A stretch of 64,000 nt of DNA from the NCBI GenBank assembly GCA_002964805.2, contig PUDQ02000001.1, positions 3,434,001-3,498,000 on the forward strand. The letters are read 5' to 3'. This DNA comes from Trametes villosa (lineage: Eukaryota > Basidiomycota > Agaricomycetes > Polyporales > Polyporaceae). Of this stretch, positions 1 through 10,117 are shown one piece after another. The notes below the pieces were generated by a model. The model searched no databases and was not told the DNA's origin. It saw only the letters and a program-made list of their open reading frames with translations. The position numbers and the translations under genes were made by a program. Position 1 is the stretch's first letter. The number at the start of each line of letters is the position of its first letter.

Positions 1-189
1 AGCACACACCTTCAATGGTCTCGCATTGCGTCAGGTTGTTGTACTGGTTCTGGGTAAGGAGGCCAGCCTTGTACCCCCGGACGATACCCTCCAGAAACCC
101 GCCGGAAACCTAGACAAAGCATAATACATGGATGAGTCCAGAAGCCACGAGACAAGCGGGGTGCGTACGTTGAACAAGAGAGCCTCCAT
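1..189 (-). CDS. VMA6: V-type proton ATPase subunit d (V0 sector), 5' end only
   Basis: This is the N-terminal end of the V0 subunit d, the peripheral stalk-base protein that couples the V1 rotor to the membrane c-ring of the vacuolar proton pump. Exon 1 (169-189) starts at the ATG read leftwards from 189 and encodes MEALLFN. A GT-AG intron (110-168) follows, and exon 2 (10-109) encodes a stretch containing [19 protein letters not shown] and NLTQCETIE, the classic start of Vma6/ATP6V0D. Exon 2 seems to end at a GTGTGT donor at position 9, and the remaining roughly 300 residues lie outside the window. A second V0 subunit gene, VMA11, lies 6.3 kb to the right. The N-terminal signature makes the family assignment very secure, but nothing can be said about the rest of the protein. 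Confidence 0.9.
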
Positions 190-678
190 GGTGAGCAGTG
201 TATGTACTGCGTAGAGTGCGACTAGACGCCCGATCGTACCTGGGTGTAGCTACGCGTATTCCCACGCGTCCCTTTCCGGGGCAACGCGGCGGGAGCTAGT
301 ACTTATTTGGTATCTCGGCAACTCCGGGGCGACTTTCGCGCATTGCGGTGAACGCGTCTTTCTTGAACTCCTCATGATACTGCCAGTATTTGGAGAGGAC
401 TGACCTCTACACCCGCTCGTCTGCACCGGTTCTACACAACGGGAAACTGTGGAGATGAACTTTGGAATCCCTGCGGGCACACCTCGGCTGGGCCGCCTTG
501 CTTTGTGACAATCTGACGCGGACGCTCGAGGTGGCTTTACCAAGGTTCACCGGTCTTCCTCGGGCTTGAGGGATTCCAGGCCGAACCTTCATTTGAATAT
601 CGAGGATGCTCTACGCGCCCTCACTGCTCCGCATTTCTCTCTCTCCCAGTGGACCCAGGCTCTTTCGCTTCTTGGGCG
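190..678. other. Intergenic: shared promoter region of VMA6 and hydrolase copy 1
   Basis: This lies between two divergent starts. It holds only short open frames with no recognisable domain and no clear TATA box, so I see nothing beyond a presumed bidirectional promoter. Confidence 0.5.
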
Positions 679-1948
679 ATGGTAACGACCATGAAACCGA
701 CAAAGCTAGCGATACCCCATCCTTATGAGAAGAATTGTGCCATTGCGGGTATCCTGCAGCAGCTCGCGCCGGACGAGCATACACTAGGTCGTAAACTAAC
801 CCTAGTAAGCCTACATACAACTGTGTTCTACAACTCCCGCTGTTAACGCAGCTGTTACTCGCAGATTCTTCACGGCTCCCGCGGGTAAGTCACCTGGACC
901 CGCCCTATAACACGCTGTATTCTGATCGCACACTGGGAACAGGCATAAAGATTATCTCTATCAGAAACCGCTGGCCCACCGCCTTCCTATGGACTCATTC
1001 CGGTTTGACTTCCGGTTCATCGTCCACGTTTTAAGCCTCTTCATCATCCTCATACGACTTTTGGTACCTAGGGGGAATCACGAGACACCCGGGCCATGGC
1101 ACTTTGGCAGCCTAGACAACGACATACAAGACCTGGAAGTGGTCGTCGAATATCTGACGAGGCAGTACGGCTATGTCATTGACTTGCTCGTTGGGCACTC
1201 TCGGGGAAGCGTCGTCAGTATGCTGTGGCTCTGCAAGCATCGCGACGGCCTCGCGAAGGACGTGCGGCGGTTCGTGAATGTTTCCGGGCGGTATCGGATG
1301 AAGGTAGGTCGTATTTGAATATACATCGCCAATGCTGTGGCGGACTAACACCCAAGCCGCCCGCTATAGAAGATATATGGTAGGCAGGAATAAATACGTT
1401 AATGCCACTCAGCCGTAACGGCTCATTTTTTGCAGAGGAAATGGAGGCACATAGGACCGAACTGGACTCCCAGGGATTCGTGCTGCTCACGTCCACGGCC
1501 GCGCGCAAACCATTCGTTGCGAGGTAGTAAGGCCCTCCCTCTATCCTACTCTCAACTGATCGGTGCTCCAGGATCACCCGCGCAGACTATGACACTTTCG
1601 CGAGGAACGACAACTCCATCGTCTGGGGCCAGTTTCCCGCGCACATAGACGTGCTTACCATTCACGGCCTCAAGGACACGGTTGCCCCTCCGTATGACGC
1701 CTTCATATACGCTCGGGCGTATGGAGCGCGGAGCCCTGGTACGCATACGCTCCACTACATCGAAGAAGCCGATCACAACTTTACTGGTGTACGTGCTTAT
1801 ACTGTAATGGCCATCCGCCCATCTCACACGCGTTGAGCTATAGGTGCGCGAGGAAGTGGTGAGCACTGTGCTGGAGTGGCTTAAGCAGCACGACCGCAAG
1901 GAGCTGCGGACTGGCGTGTGGCATACGGGCGTAAAGGGCAAGCTATAA
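679..1948 (+). CDS. Alpha/beta-hydrolase, tandem copy 1
   Basis: A 289-residue serine hydrolase of the alpha/beta-hydrolase fold; homologues in mushrooms are often named ectomycorrhiza-regulated esterases. Eight exons join in frame: 679-804, 865-884, 943-1014, 1072-1303, 1370-1379, 1436-1523, 1572-1788 and 1844-1948. Exons of 20 and 10 nt are needed to keep the fold intact. The oxyanion loop is LHGSRGHKDY, the nucleophile elbow is GHSRGS (Ser116), the acid is probably the Asp in GLKDTVAPPYD and the base the His in EEADHNF. The substrate is unknown and there is no signal peptide, so it is probably cytosolic. The ATG at 679 is chosen; an ATG four codons later is also possible. A very similar paralogue lies immediately downstream at 2399-3780. 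Confidence 0.88.
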
Positions 1949-2398
1949 CACCCCCTATTGACTCCACCGCTTCTGTCCTTCAGAGGTCTATAGCTAGCGT
2001 TGAAACGTTGTCTGGATTTGGCAATGGTACTACCCGATGAACGAATTGGCTTGCCATGGCTTCCCGCAGTGACGGTCTATTCATGACTTGGGAGGGTAGA
2101 CCTCACGAGCCCACTGTCTCGCGCAGACTCAAACTCCTCCCTTACCCTTGTCCTCCCCCTGCTATTGCGCTCATACCAGTTGCACAGCCAACCTCCCGTA
2201 TATGCCAATGCGGGCGCTGAGCGCTAATGGGCGGAAGCATTCCGGGTATACCGGGCCGCGACGGTGTGATTTCGAGCGGCCTTCCGCGGAGGTCTTGCTC
2301 AGGCTCGGGTAGCATCCTTCCCCGGACATGTCGCGCGCAACCCCCACTCCTTTGTTACCCCACACTCTAGCTTTCCCGGAGCGCATACTGAGCTCAGG
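1949..2398. other. Intergenic between the two tandem hydrolases
   Basis: This carries the 3' end of copy 1 and the promoter of copy 2. I see no gene or clear regulatory motif in it. Confidence 0.5.
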
Positions 2399-3780
2399 AT
2401 GACAAGCACCCCGGCGAACACCTCTCTGAAGACGACGAAGCTTGTGGTACCGCATCCGCATGAGGAGGGTTGTGCCATTACCGGCGTGCTAGAGCAGGTT
2501 GCTCCGGAACAGCCCACGCAGGGCCGCAGGATAGCTTTGGTGCGTACCCGATACACTGCGACTATTCCAGCCAGTATTGATGCTGTTGAGTTTCTCAGAT
2601 CCTCCACGGTGCACTCGGGCAAGTATACCAGCCCTCTCGCCGGCTGTGGATGCGAGATTAATAACCACGAACAGGCACAAGGATTATCTATTCCAGAAAC
2701 GCCTGGCCTACCGTCTTCCACTAGACTCCTTCCGCTTTGACTTCCGGTGCGTGACGTTCCCCCCTCGTCCCCTGGATTCTCCCTGAACTCTCGGCCATGC
2801 TTCTCGGCTCCTAGGGGTAATCATGAGACGCCCGGGACCTGGAGATTCGGCAAGTTCAGCAACGACATACTAGACCTAGAAGTCGTCGTGGACCACCTCA
2901 CGAAGGAGTACGGCTATGTCGTGGATCTGGTCGTCGGGCACTCCCGCGGGAGCGTCGTCGGCATGCTGTGGTTGTGCAAACACCGCAATGGCGCCGCGAA
3001 GAACGCGAGGGGCTTCGTCAATGTTGCCGGGCGGTATCGGATGGAGGTAGGAGAATTGTCCCGGATACGTGTGTTGTGTACATGCTCACCTGGTGTCTCC
3101 GACAGAAAGTGTACGGTAAGCAGCAGCCATTGAAGAACACGCCGCACGAAGGTAGTAACTCCCGATCTTTAGACGACCTAGAAGCCCACAAATCCGAACT
3201 AGAACTACAAGGATACATACTTCGAACGGCCACGGTTGCACGGAAACCATTTGTGTCAAAGTGAGGAGGTTCTTTTGCTAGCCTCTTGGGAGCGGTAACT
3301 AACGAGCTGCCGAACAGGGTCACCCGTGAAGACTATGACGCGTTTGCGAGCATCGACACCTCTGTCGTCTGGGACCAATTCCCGCCGCAGGTCGACGTGC
3401 TCACCCTACACGGCATGCGGGATGCAGTCGTGCCTCCGTATGATGCGGTCATATATGCGCGTATCTACGGGGCGCGCAGTACAGCCACGCATACACTTCG
3501 TTACGTCGAGGAAGCAGACCACAACTTCACGGGAGTATGTGTCTACTATTCGCAATCCCAGTATTCCGCTCATGTTTAAGCACAGATTCCGGAGGTTGTG
3601 GTCGATACAGTCCTCGAGTGGCTCGAGCAGCAAGACCGTAAGGAACTGAAGACAGGTGTATGGCATACGGGCGTAAAGGGTAGATCCCCGTGTCCCGTGC
3701 TCTCTCTCGATTGCCTACTAACCTGAATGCTAGATGCTGACCTCGTGAAGAAGCCTCAAGGGAGGACGGCAATGTTGTAA
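2399..3780 (+). CDS. Alpha/beta-hydrolase, tandem copy 2
   Basis: A paralogue of the upstream hydrolase, 306 residues from nine exons: 2399-2539, 2599-2618, 2675-2746, 2815-3046, 3106-3115, 3173-3260, 3318-3534, 3586-3679 and 3734-3780. Exons 2 to 7 have exactly the same lengths as in copy 1 (20, 72, 232, 10, 88 and 217 nt). The catalytic features are kept: LHGALGHKDY, GHSRGS (Ser121), the Asp of GMRDAVVPPYD and the His of EEADHNF. Two things differ. Intron 2 begins with GCAAGT and so is a GC-AG intron, where copy 1 has GT-AG. An extra intron near the end adds a short basic tail ending in GRTAML. A tandem duplication followed by C-terminal divergence explains the pair. The physiological substrate is unknown. 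Confidence 0.88.
2619..2674 (+). other. GC-AG intron in hydrolase copy 2
   Basis: The donor reads GG|GCAAGT and the acceptor CAG. The same intron in copy 1 (885-942) has GG|GTAAGT. The frame is kept only if the GC donor is used. Confidence 0.85.
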
Positions 3781-3858
3781 TCTTATATACGCACATGTAA
3801 CTACAGGATATATGGAAGAGATCTCTGGTATACAGCGAGGAACAACTACTGTCCACAC

Positions 3859-5199
3859 TCACGATGCCGCAACGGCTGTCTGCTCCACTGTAGCTTGCGC
3901 TCCTCCAGCCTGCTGCTTCCTCCGCTCCAGCTTCGCCGCTTTCGCCGCACGCCAGTCAAACTCGAGCTTTCCAGCAGCCTCCAGGTCCTCCTTGACAGCG
4001 ATGGTCAGCGCGCGAACCTCCTCATCCGGCATCCCCAATAGTGCATGCTGCCACGCAGGAATCGCGCCCTCCGATGCAGGAACTTCGCCTGCACGCGCTG
4101 CCAGACGCTCCTTCACCTCGTCGAGAATGAACCGGATCGGGGTGCCGGTGATGCCCGTCCACTCCTGGACGTTGGTCCCGTTCAGCACCGCCTTCGCGCG
4201 GGTGAGCCCCCGCGCAGCGTCCAGGATCGCCGTGTACTCCTCGTATTTCCCGAAATGACGCAGCGCAGCCTCAAGCTTGGCTTCCCTGTCGTTCGGGGAT
4301 GTGAACACGGACAGCTCGGAGGAGGGCTCGGGAAGTGGCTGTGTCTGCAGGAAGTCAATGAACTTTTGGCGCATGGGGCGGCCCTCGCCGCGCTCCTTCG
4401 TGAGTTGCGATTGGCCGGATTGAAGACGTGCGGCGAGAGCAAGGGCGAACGGCGAGGAGGTCACCCAGTTCACGACCTCGTCCTGGGTCGTAAAGCCGCG
4501 CTCCCATCGCTCCATGGACAGCCCGAGAAATGTGAGGACGTCCGGCATGGAATCCGAGAGGTAGAATGTCTGCAGGGGGTTGCCAATCGGGTCTGCGAGC
4601 TACACATAGCAGCCATGCGGTCAGAAACGCCGGTAGCCTGGCACGGTGGTTGCACACACCTTTAGGCCGTAGATGCCGAGTGAGAGGCCCGCAGTCTGTA
4701 CCAACAGGCCGAGCATGAGTCCGAGGTCGCCGTACGAGCTGTAGAACACCGTGCGCTCCAGCTGGTCCTCCGCGCACACGTTCACGTCCACCTGGAAGAA
4801 CACGCCGCTCCCTTCACCCGCAGGCGCGCTCGCAGCGTCCCGAAACTCAGGCGGTCCCTCGCCTGCCGCAGCGCACGCCCTGCACGCACGCGCGACGTCC
4901 TCAAACGCGTCCAGCGCGACCGCGAAGTTGCTGATCCTGTTCCCAGGCATGGGCACGCTGTGCGCGGCGCGGAGCGCGTCCTGGACGTCGCGCGCGGAGA
5001 GCCCGGCGCGCGGGCCGGCGACGACGAAGTCGAGGTCGCCGTAGTCCGCCTTCTCGGGGGCCTCGCGCGCGACGACGACGCGCGCGTACAGCGTCTGCAG
5101 CGGGGGGAAGAGCGCCGCTTTGAGCGCGGTGTAGACGGGGGGTGGCATCCGGGGGAAGGCGCCGTGTGGGACGAGGGTCTTGAACGCGTTTCCGCCCAT
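3859..5199 (-). CDS. Nucleotidyltransferase-like protein of unknown role
   Basis: Two exons (4660-5199 and 3859-4599) encode 426 residues. The 60 nt intron has a strong GTGTGT donor, and the junction reads IYGLK-LADPIGNPLQTFYL without a break. Near residue 50 the motif YGDLDFVV, followed about 80 residues later by FQVDVNVCA, resembles the G-D-x-D and later Asp strands of the polymerase-beta nucleotidyltransferase fold; this is inference from motif spacing only. The C-terminal half is alpha-helical and charged, ending in a basic KLERRKQQ segment. There is no signal peptide or membrane segment. It converges on hydrolase copy 2, with 78 nt between the stop codons, and diverges from the zinc-knuckle gene. 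The start was chosen as the first ATG of the long open exon. I do not know its substrate or pathway. Confidence 0.75.
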
Positions 5200-5594
5200 G
5201 CTTCAACTTTGCGGGGAGTGTGGTTCAGGGTAGAGAGGTGTGAAGTCGGAGGACGGCTTGGACATGGTTTATATGCAGCAGTTGTATTGTTGGACACCTC
5301 AGGTACATGCTGCAGCTGTGACTCACCCTTGTCTTTCTGTGAGGCTGTGGTAGCTACAGACAGTCTACGGTTGTGGCAGAACTTGACAAGTGGGCGGCAC
5401 GTCGCATGGCCGTTTCATGAGCAGTTTCGATAGCGAAGGGATAAGCTATTTTGGCGCCCGACTTACCGACCATATTCGTGGCAGTAACTCCTCCCCGCAC
5501 TTCACCAAGAACGGCGATCACAACTTGCATCCTCGCGCTCTCTGGCTCTCCTGCAAGCCTCTCGCTGGTGTAGTTCCTACCGCTTCCCCCGAAC
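5200..5594. other. Intergenic: divergent promoter region
   Basis: This separates the starts of the nucleotidyltransferase-like gene and the zinc-knuckle gene. I see no coding signal in it. Confidence 0.5.
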
Positions 5595-6320
5595 ATGTCG
5601 AAGTACGCCCCGCACCACAAATCTGCTGGCCAACCGCGCGCCACCTCGTCCACTATCTGCCAGAAATGCCTCGGCACAGGTGCGTGCATTTCCCGAGCCG
5701 TCTGGCCTAAAGCACGGTGTACTCACGCAATACCTGTTTGTGCAGGCCACTTCATCTATGATTGCAAGTCGACGCGGCCGTACATCACGCGCCCATCGCG
5801 CACGAAGATGCTCGAGAACCCGAAGCTGCTCGCGAAACTGAAGGCGGACGGCAAGCCGTCCGTGGAGGTCCCTGAAGAGTTCAAGGGAAAGTGAGTCCAT
5901 ACACTACCCATCTCAGTGGCCGTGTCTGCGGGCAGCCTGCTGATGGCATGGTCATCGCAGGAGTGGAACCGCGAACCGCATTCTGGAGAGCAAGGAGAAG
6001 GAGCGCGAGCGGGCGAAGAGCGAGGGTTCGGGAGACAAAGGCGAGGGGTCGTCTAGGAAGAGAAGACGGTACGTGATCATGCGCTACCGGTCGACGCTCT
6101 TCAACCCTAACATCACCCGTTCAGATCTAGGTCGGCGTCCTCGTCAGACAGCGACTCGGATTCAGACTCGGATAGCTCAAGCGGCTCCGACACCGGCTCG
6201 TCCGACTCAGACTCGGACTCAGAAGATTCGCGGTCCCGCAGGAGCTACAGCAGGAGCCCCGCGAGGAAGCGGCGCTACCGCAGCGAGAGCCGCAGCAGGA
6301 GCAGGAGCCCGAGGCGGTAG
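5595..6320 (+). CDS. CCHC zinc-knuckle protein with serine/arginine-rich tail (ZCCHC10-like)
   Basis: A 177-residue predicted nuclear protein from four exons (5595-5679, 5746-5890, 5961-6068, 6125-6320). The zinc knuckle is C-x2-C-x4-H-x4-C at Cys22, Cys25, His30 and Cys35, interrupted by intron 1 between the second Cys and the His. Next comes RPSRTKMLENPK, typical of the ZCCHC10 family. After a lysine/glutamate-rich linker the protein becomes a Ser-Asp repeat (from about residue 115) and ends in an SR-type tail (SRSRSRSPRR). RS tails usually mark proteins that meet splicing factors or bind RNA, so a role in RNA processing is inferred and not shown. Confidence 0.82.
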
Positions 6321-6516
6321 GGGAACCCTGGAACAGTGTATACCGCGGCAGGGTGCCGCATGTATTGTTTGTGTGTCGTCGACCGTGCGGTCTGGGTATG
6401 TATGCTACGGACATTGTCTCGATGCGCAGTCCGTCGGGAAGCAGGCACTAGCGTGGCAGAAGCTGTAAGGTATGTGCCGAGACAGCTGGGTGAACCAGGG
6501 GGCCCTGGTGTAGCTC

Positions 6517-7394
6517 TCATGGACAGCGTGCCGCTTCTGATGCCCGCGAGTTCATGATGAGTGCTACGATCAGGCTGTATTCTATGTCAGCACCAGAAGG
6601 ACGCATAAAGTGTCCCTGTCCGACTTACCCGTACAGACCCAGTACTTCTCCGAAGATGAGGATGAGGACCATCGTGACGAATACCTTCGACTCGAATACG
6701 TATGCGCGCACACACTATGTGGATGTAAGGAAAGGTTGTCGTAACAGTCCTGAATGATTGACGTACCGAGTCGCCGACGTAACCAATCGCGTATCCCGCA
6801 GCGAGACCCGTGAACCCGCAGGCAAGTCCTGCGCCGAGGTGGATGAACCCCGCATACAGCGAGTAGTCCGACGGTTTGACTGTACGAGGGAAGATTGCGG
6901 TGGTCGTAGGGGAACGCGAACGCGCAGCGGTAGTTGGTTGAGCAACAGAGAAGCAGCGGGAGGGAAGGGGGAGCACTCACGTCCGCCGGCAATAAGTACG
7001 GAGACTACAAGTCCGTACACGGCAATAATACCAGACATGACCACGGGAATGAGGGACTGTGCGCGCCACAACCCGGTTGTATGTGAACACCGGCGTTGAG
7101 GGGGCTTGTATGTATGCGCGCACCTTCATGATGAGCTCAGGCTTGAACGTCCCGAGACCTGCTATGCCAATGCCCGACTTGGACGTGCCAAACGCAGCAC
7201 CGACCGCTGGTCCAGGACAAATACTCAGTATCATGCATATAGCGAGATGAATGGGCTACGCACTGCTGAATATCATCTGCATTGGTCCGACATAGCGTCA
7301 GCAGGAGTATGCCAGCCCCAGGTAAGCGAGTACATACGGCGGAGGCAACGCCCGCAAAGCCGAAGAAAGGCGCATAGGGTGGACAGACAGACAT
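6517..7394 (-). CDS. VMA11: V-type proton ATPase proteolipid subunit c'
   Basis: A membrane-embedded proteolipid of the V0 c-ring, which carries protons across the vacuolar membrane. Seven exons (7338-7394, 7264-7276, 7124-7206, 6981-7056, 6767-6879, 6629-6714, 6517-6574) give 161 residues, the usual family length, with four hydrophobic helices. The signatures are [19 protein letters not shown] in loop/helix 2 and [13 protein letters not shown] in helix 4, where Glu137 is the proton-carrying carboxylate. I call c' rather than c because [19 protein letters not shown] matches fungal Vma11; Vma3 usually has GICATCVLRPDLL-type sequence at this place. One exon is only 13 nt. Subunit c' is a fungus-specific part of the ring. 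The partner subunit d gene starts at position 189. Confidence 0.92.
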
Positions 7395-8101
7395 GGCGGG
7401 CGAGAGTAAGCTGCAGGTTACGGTGGCTTCAAGCAAGCCAGGTGCAGGACGTCGTTGACGAGTGCGCGTCAGTTAGGGTTCCCGATTTGGGTGCGTGGTA
7501 AGTAGGGTTACACTACCCAAACCCCCTCCGACCTCGTACCGTCTACTACTGCGTCTCATTGGACATGATTACGAAGTGAGCACGCATGAGCAGCATCCTG
7601 TTTGTTATGCGTATGTGCCGGGATTTGTCAAGCACGGTGAAGTGGGGGTACGATATCCAACGCTGCCACGCCGTCGCCTGTCCACTTCCGAGCGCCTGTT
7701 TCCCCTTGGGGTTGCTTTCGACCACCACCCTGACCCTCTGGCCTCTTGGCCGGTCGACACGAGCTCTTCTGAGATCTCCGAGGACTGCCTGACGCTATCA
7801 GTATCACTGCTCTGTCTTGTTTCTAGGGGCGTCAATTCCGACCGGAGACAACACTTGTACCGGATGGGTGCCGGCGGAGCACTCGGGCAGTGTTGTGTGC
7901 TCTCCGTGCCGCCGACTTTCACCGAGACATCCTGAACCAGGTGGGTCCGACATACGTCGAGAAACAGCCTGGAGCGCTCAGCTGTGTCCCCTCGCACCAA
8001 TCCCCCGCCATGTCGCGTGCTCAGCCACGAACTTCAAGATAAGAGCAGCTGCACGCCCCTAACGAACAAATCACCCTCCCCCCAAACATCCTCACCTGTA
8101 T
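7395..8101. other. Intergenic: divergent promoter region of VMA11 and the 8.1 kb gene
   Basis: About 700 nt with several short overlapping open frames that show no domain and no matching splice pattern. I see no gene in it. Confidence 0.45.
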
Positions 8102-9232
8102 ATGGCTGCCTATTACGCGCCACGGCGGCCACAATCCGTCTCCAGACGCCCCGCGCTTTTAGTTGGCGTCGCCAACGATCCCGCCGAATCGGCAGAGCGC
8201 GTCGATGCACCTCTCGATGCTGGGCCTCATTCCATATACATCTTTCCCAATCCCGCTTCCGCCCCTCCAAGTCCTGCGACGTCCGTCTCCTCTGCGCCGA
8301 CCGAGTTCGACTTTTCAAGTCCTATCGACTCACGGTCGCCGTCGCGCACGCGACCACCTCTCTCAGCTGTCTCCGACGTCTCCTCGCATGGCTGGGATAT
8401 CACGACGCCGTCAGGGGACGACCTGGAGATCGAGATAGCGCTTTGGGATAACGCTAGCGATTTCGCCGCGGAGCCCTCCGACTCCGACGAGTCGTGGGCC
8501 CTCGAGGGCGAAGTGGAACGCATCGGCCTTGCCGAGGTCGACGCCCCGTACGCGCCGCACTTGCGCCACGCTTGCCCAGCTCCTCTGGCTTCGGGCCAAT
8601 CTCCCGACGCCGCGCGGGCGGGGTACCGCTTCTCCGTCCGTCCTCGACACCGCTCGCGCACCCACTCGAGGGTGAGGACGGTCAGCATTTCATCCCTGGC
8701 GCTTTCCTCCGGGCAGCAGGCAAACCCTCACCCGCGCATCCACATCCCGCTCCTCTCGTTCTTCTCCTCTTTGCTGTCGGTCGACCTCGACGACCCTGCC
8801 CTTCGTCTCCTCACCAACTCAGAGCCCGGAGACGCAGAGGCGATCCTTTTCCCGGGTCAAAGCAGCGCGCGGCTGCTGGCGGAAAACTCGGAGCACCCTA
8901 CTGGCCGGCGGTCGTTCGAGAGCGACTCCGACGCAGGCAGCGAGGCCACGAGCATCGACGACCATGACGATACGAAGCAAGAGACGCATGGTCTGCCCAA
9001 GCTCCTGCTCGCGAGCATCTCGGACCAGTCGACCGTAGCGCTGCGTTCCCTCCGCTCTGGGCTCGCAGTGCCGATACCCGTCTCGGTGTCCGAGTTCGCT
9101 CTTCCCCTCCCTCGCGTAGCGGATGTCGCGGAGCTGTGGCGTGTGTTTGGGGAGGTGTGCTCAAGAGGCAGCCAGGCGTGGAAGGAGGTGTGGACTGCGG
9201 CAGCGACTTCAACGGGGAGGTCTGCGTCGTAG
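8102..9232 (+). CDS. Hypothetical protein, intronless, Ser/Pro/Asp-rich
   Basis: A single uninterrupted 376-residue frame, unusual here because nearly all neighbours have introns. The N-terminal third is Ser/Pro-rich and disordered-looking. An acidic patch (about 105-135) is followed by a basic Arg/Ser stretch (about 175-195), then a more ordered region with the hydrophobic segment HIPLLSFFSSLLSVDLDD near residue 220. A second acidic Ser/Asp patch leads to a C-terminal part with SVSEFALPLPRVADVAELWR that may form helices. There is no signal peptide. I do not recognise a family. Third-position GC bias supports coding, and the shorter opposite-strand frames look like shadows. Confidence 0.6.
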   Translation: MAAYYAPRRPQSVSRRPALLVGVANDPAESAERVDAPLDAGPHSIYIFPNPASAPPSPATSVSSAPTEFDFSSPIDSRSPSRTRPPLSAVSDVSSHGWDITTPSGDDLEIEIALWDNASDFAAEPSDSDESWALEGEVERIGLAEVDAPYAPHLRHACPAPLASGQSPDAARAGYRFSVRPRHRSRTHSRVRTVSISSLALSSGQQANPHPRIHIPLLSFFSSLLSVDLDDPALRLLTNSEPGDAEAILFPGQSSARLLAENSEHPTGRRSFESDSDAGSEATSIDDHDDTKQETHGLPKLLLASISDQSTVALRSLRSGLAVPIPVSVSEFALPLPRVADVAELWRVFGEVCSRGSQAWKEVWTAAATSTGRSAS

Positions 9233-10117
9233 GATTCGCCAGTGTATGTTTCCAGGTATGTGTCATTTGTATTTGTATCCTCAACGCCAGGCGTACGCTG
9301 AGAGAATCTGTTACTCGGGCCGTAGGTATTGAAAGAAGTCATGCTTGTACCGTATTGTGCAATTCATAGTTTATATATGGCAGGGGGAACTGATCAAACA
9401 GTGCTCTCGCAGTTCGTACCAGGTGTCCGTGTCTACGTATCTGTACACTGCGCTCGATTGCACGGTACCCCCAAGCCACCATGCAGGAACATACCGTCTA
9501 GTCGAGTGGTTCCCGCTACAAGCGTGTCACTCCGGTTCGTGAATCGGCTCCTCACACTCTTCGAGTGCCTCGAAATTACGCGGATAGAGCCTGCCTGACT
9601 TTTATCGATATGAACCTTCTCACTCGGCCACGATGACCTCGACGCCTAGCTTGCCGAGCACTCAAATACGCCGCATATGCGTGGGCGCTGCCTGGTGTGT
9701 ACTACGGCGGCCGGGAACTTACCGCGACGTTTATGCCCAGCACCCGCTGGCGGTGATCTAGACGACTCGCAAGCGCTGCAACTATGGGAAACGTCGACGT
9801 GTCCAGGGAGATAGCGCCTACGTCGCCAGGCAGACGCGCCCACTCATCCTCGGGCGGGGGACACGCCGCCGAGCTACAGAAGGACTCCGTCTGTGTGCTA
9901 TGTGCACTGGGGACATATGACTGACGCTTGACAGCGGCTGTAAGGCATTCGGGCTGCGGCTTACTGATGTCGCCCGAGGACCAGTTCGACACGTAGTCGC
10001 AGCGTCCAGTGGAAGACGGGGCAAAGTCGACCCCAAGGGGGTATAAAAGCTCACGGCGCGAAGACCCGCTCAGAGCAGCCCCAGAGCACACATTCGACCC
10101 AGGTACCCTCGACACCG
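9233..10117. other. Intergenic with a coding-like minus-strand patch and the GST1 promoter
   Basis: The right end is the GST1 promoter, with a TATA box at 10042-10048. On the minus strand, around 9700-9900, a patch reads WARLPGDVGAISLDTS and RQRVLGINVA, and LGKLGVEVIVAE lies just before a stop at 9620-9622. It looks like protein, but I could not join it into a phase-consistent gene, so it may be a decayed relic. Confidence 0.4.
10042..10048 (+). promoter_or_regulatory. TATA box of GST1
   Basis: TATAAAA lies about 70 nt upstream of the GST1 start codon. GST2 and GST3 have the same box at the same distance. Confidence 0.7.

Noticed and set aside
4593..4628. 36 nt intron in the nucleotidyltransferase-like gene
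   Set aside because: It needs a weak GTTTCT donor. A 60 nt intron with a GTGTGT donor (4600-4659) gives a smoother protein.
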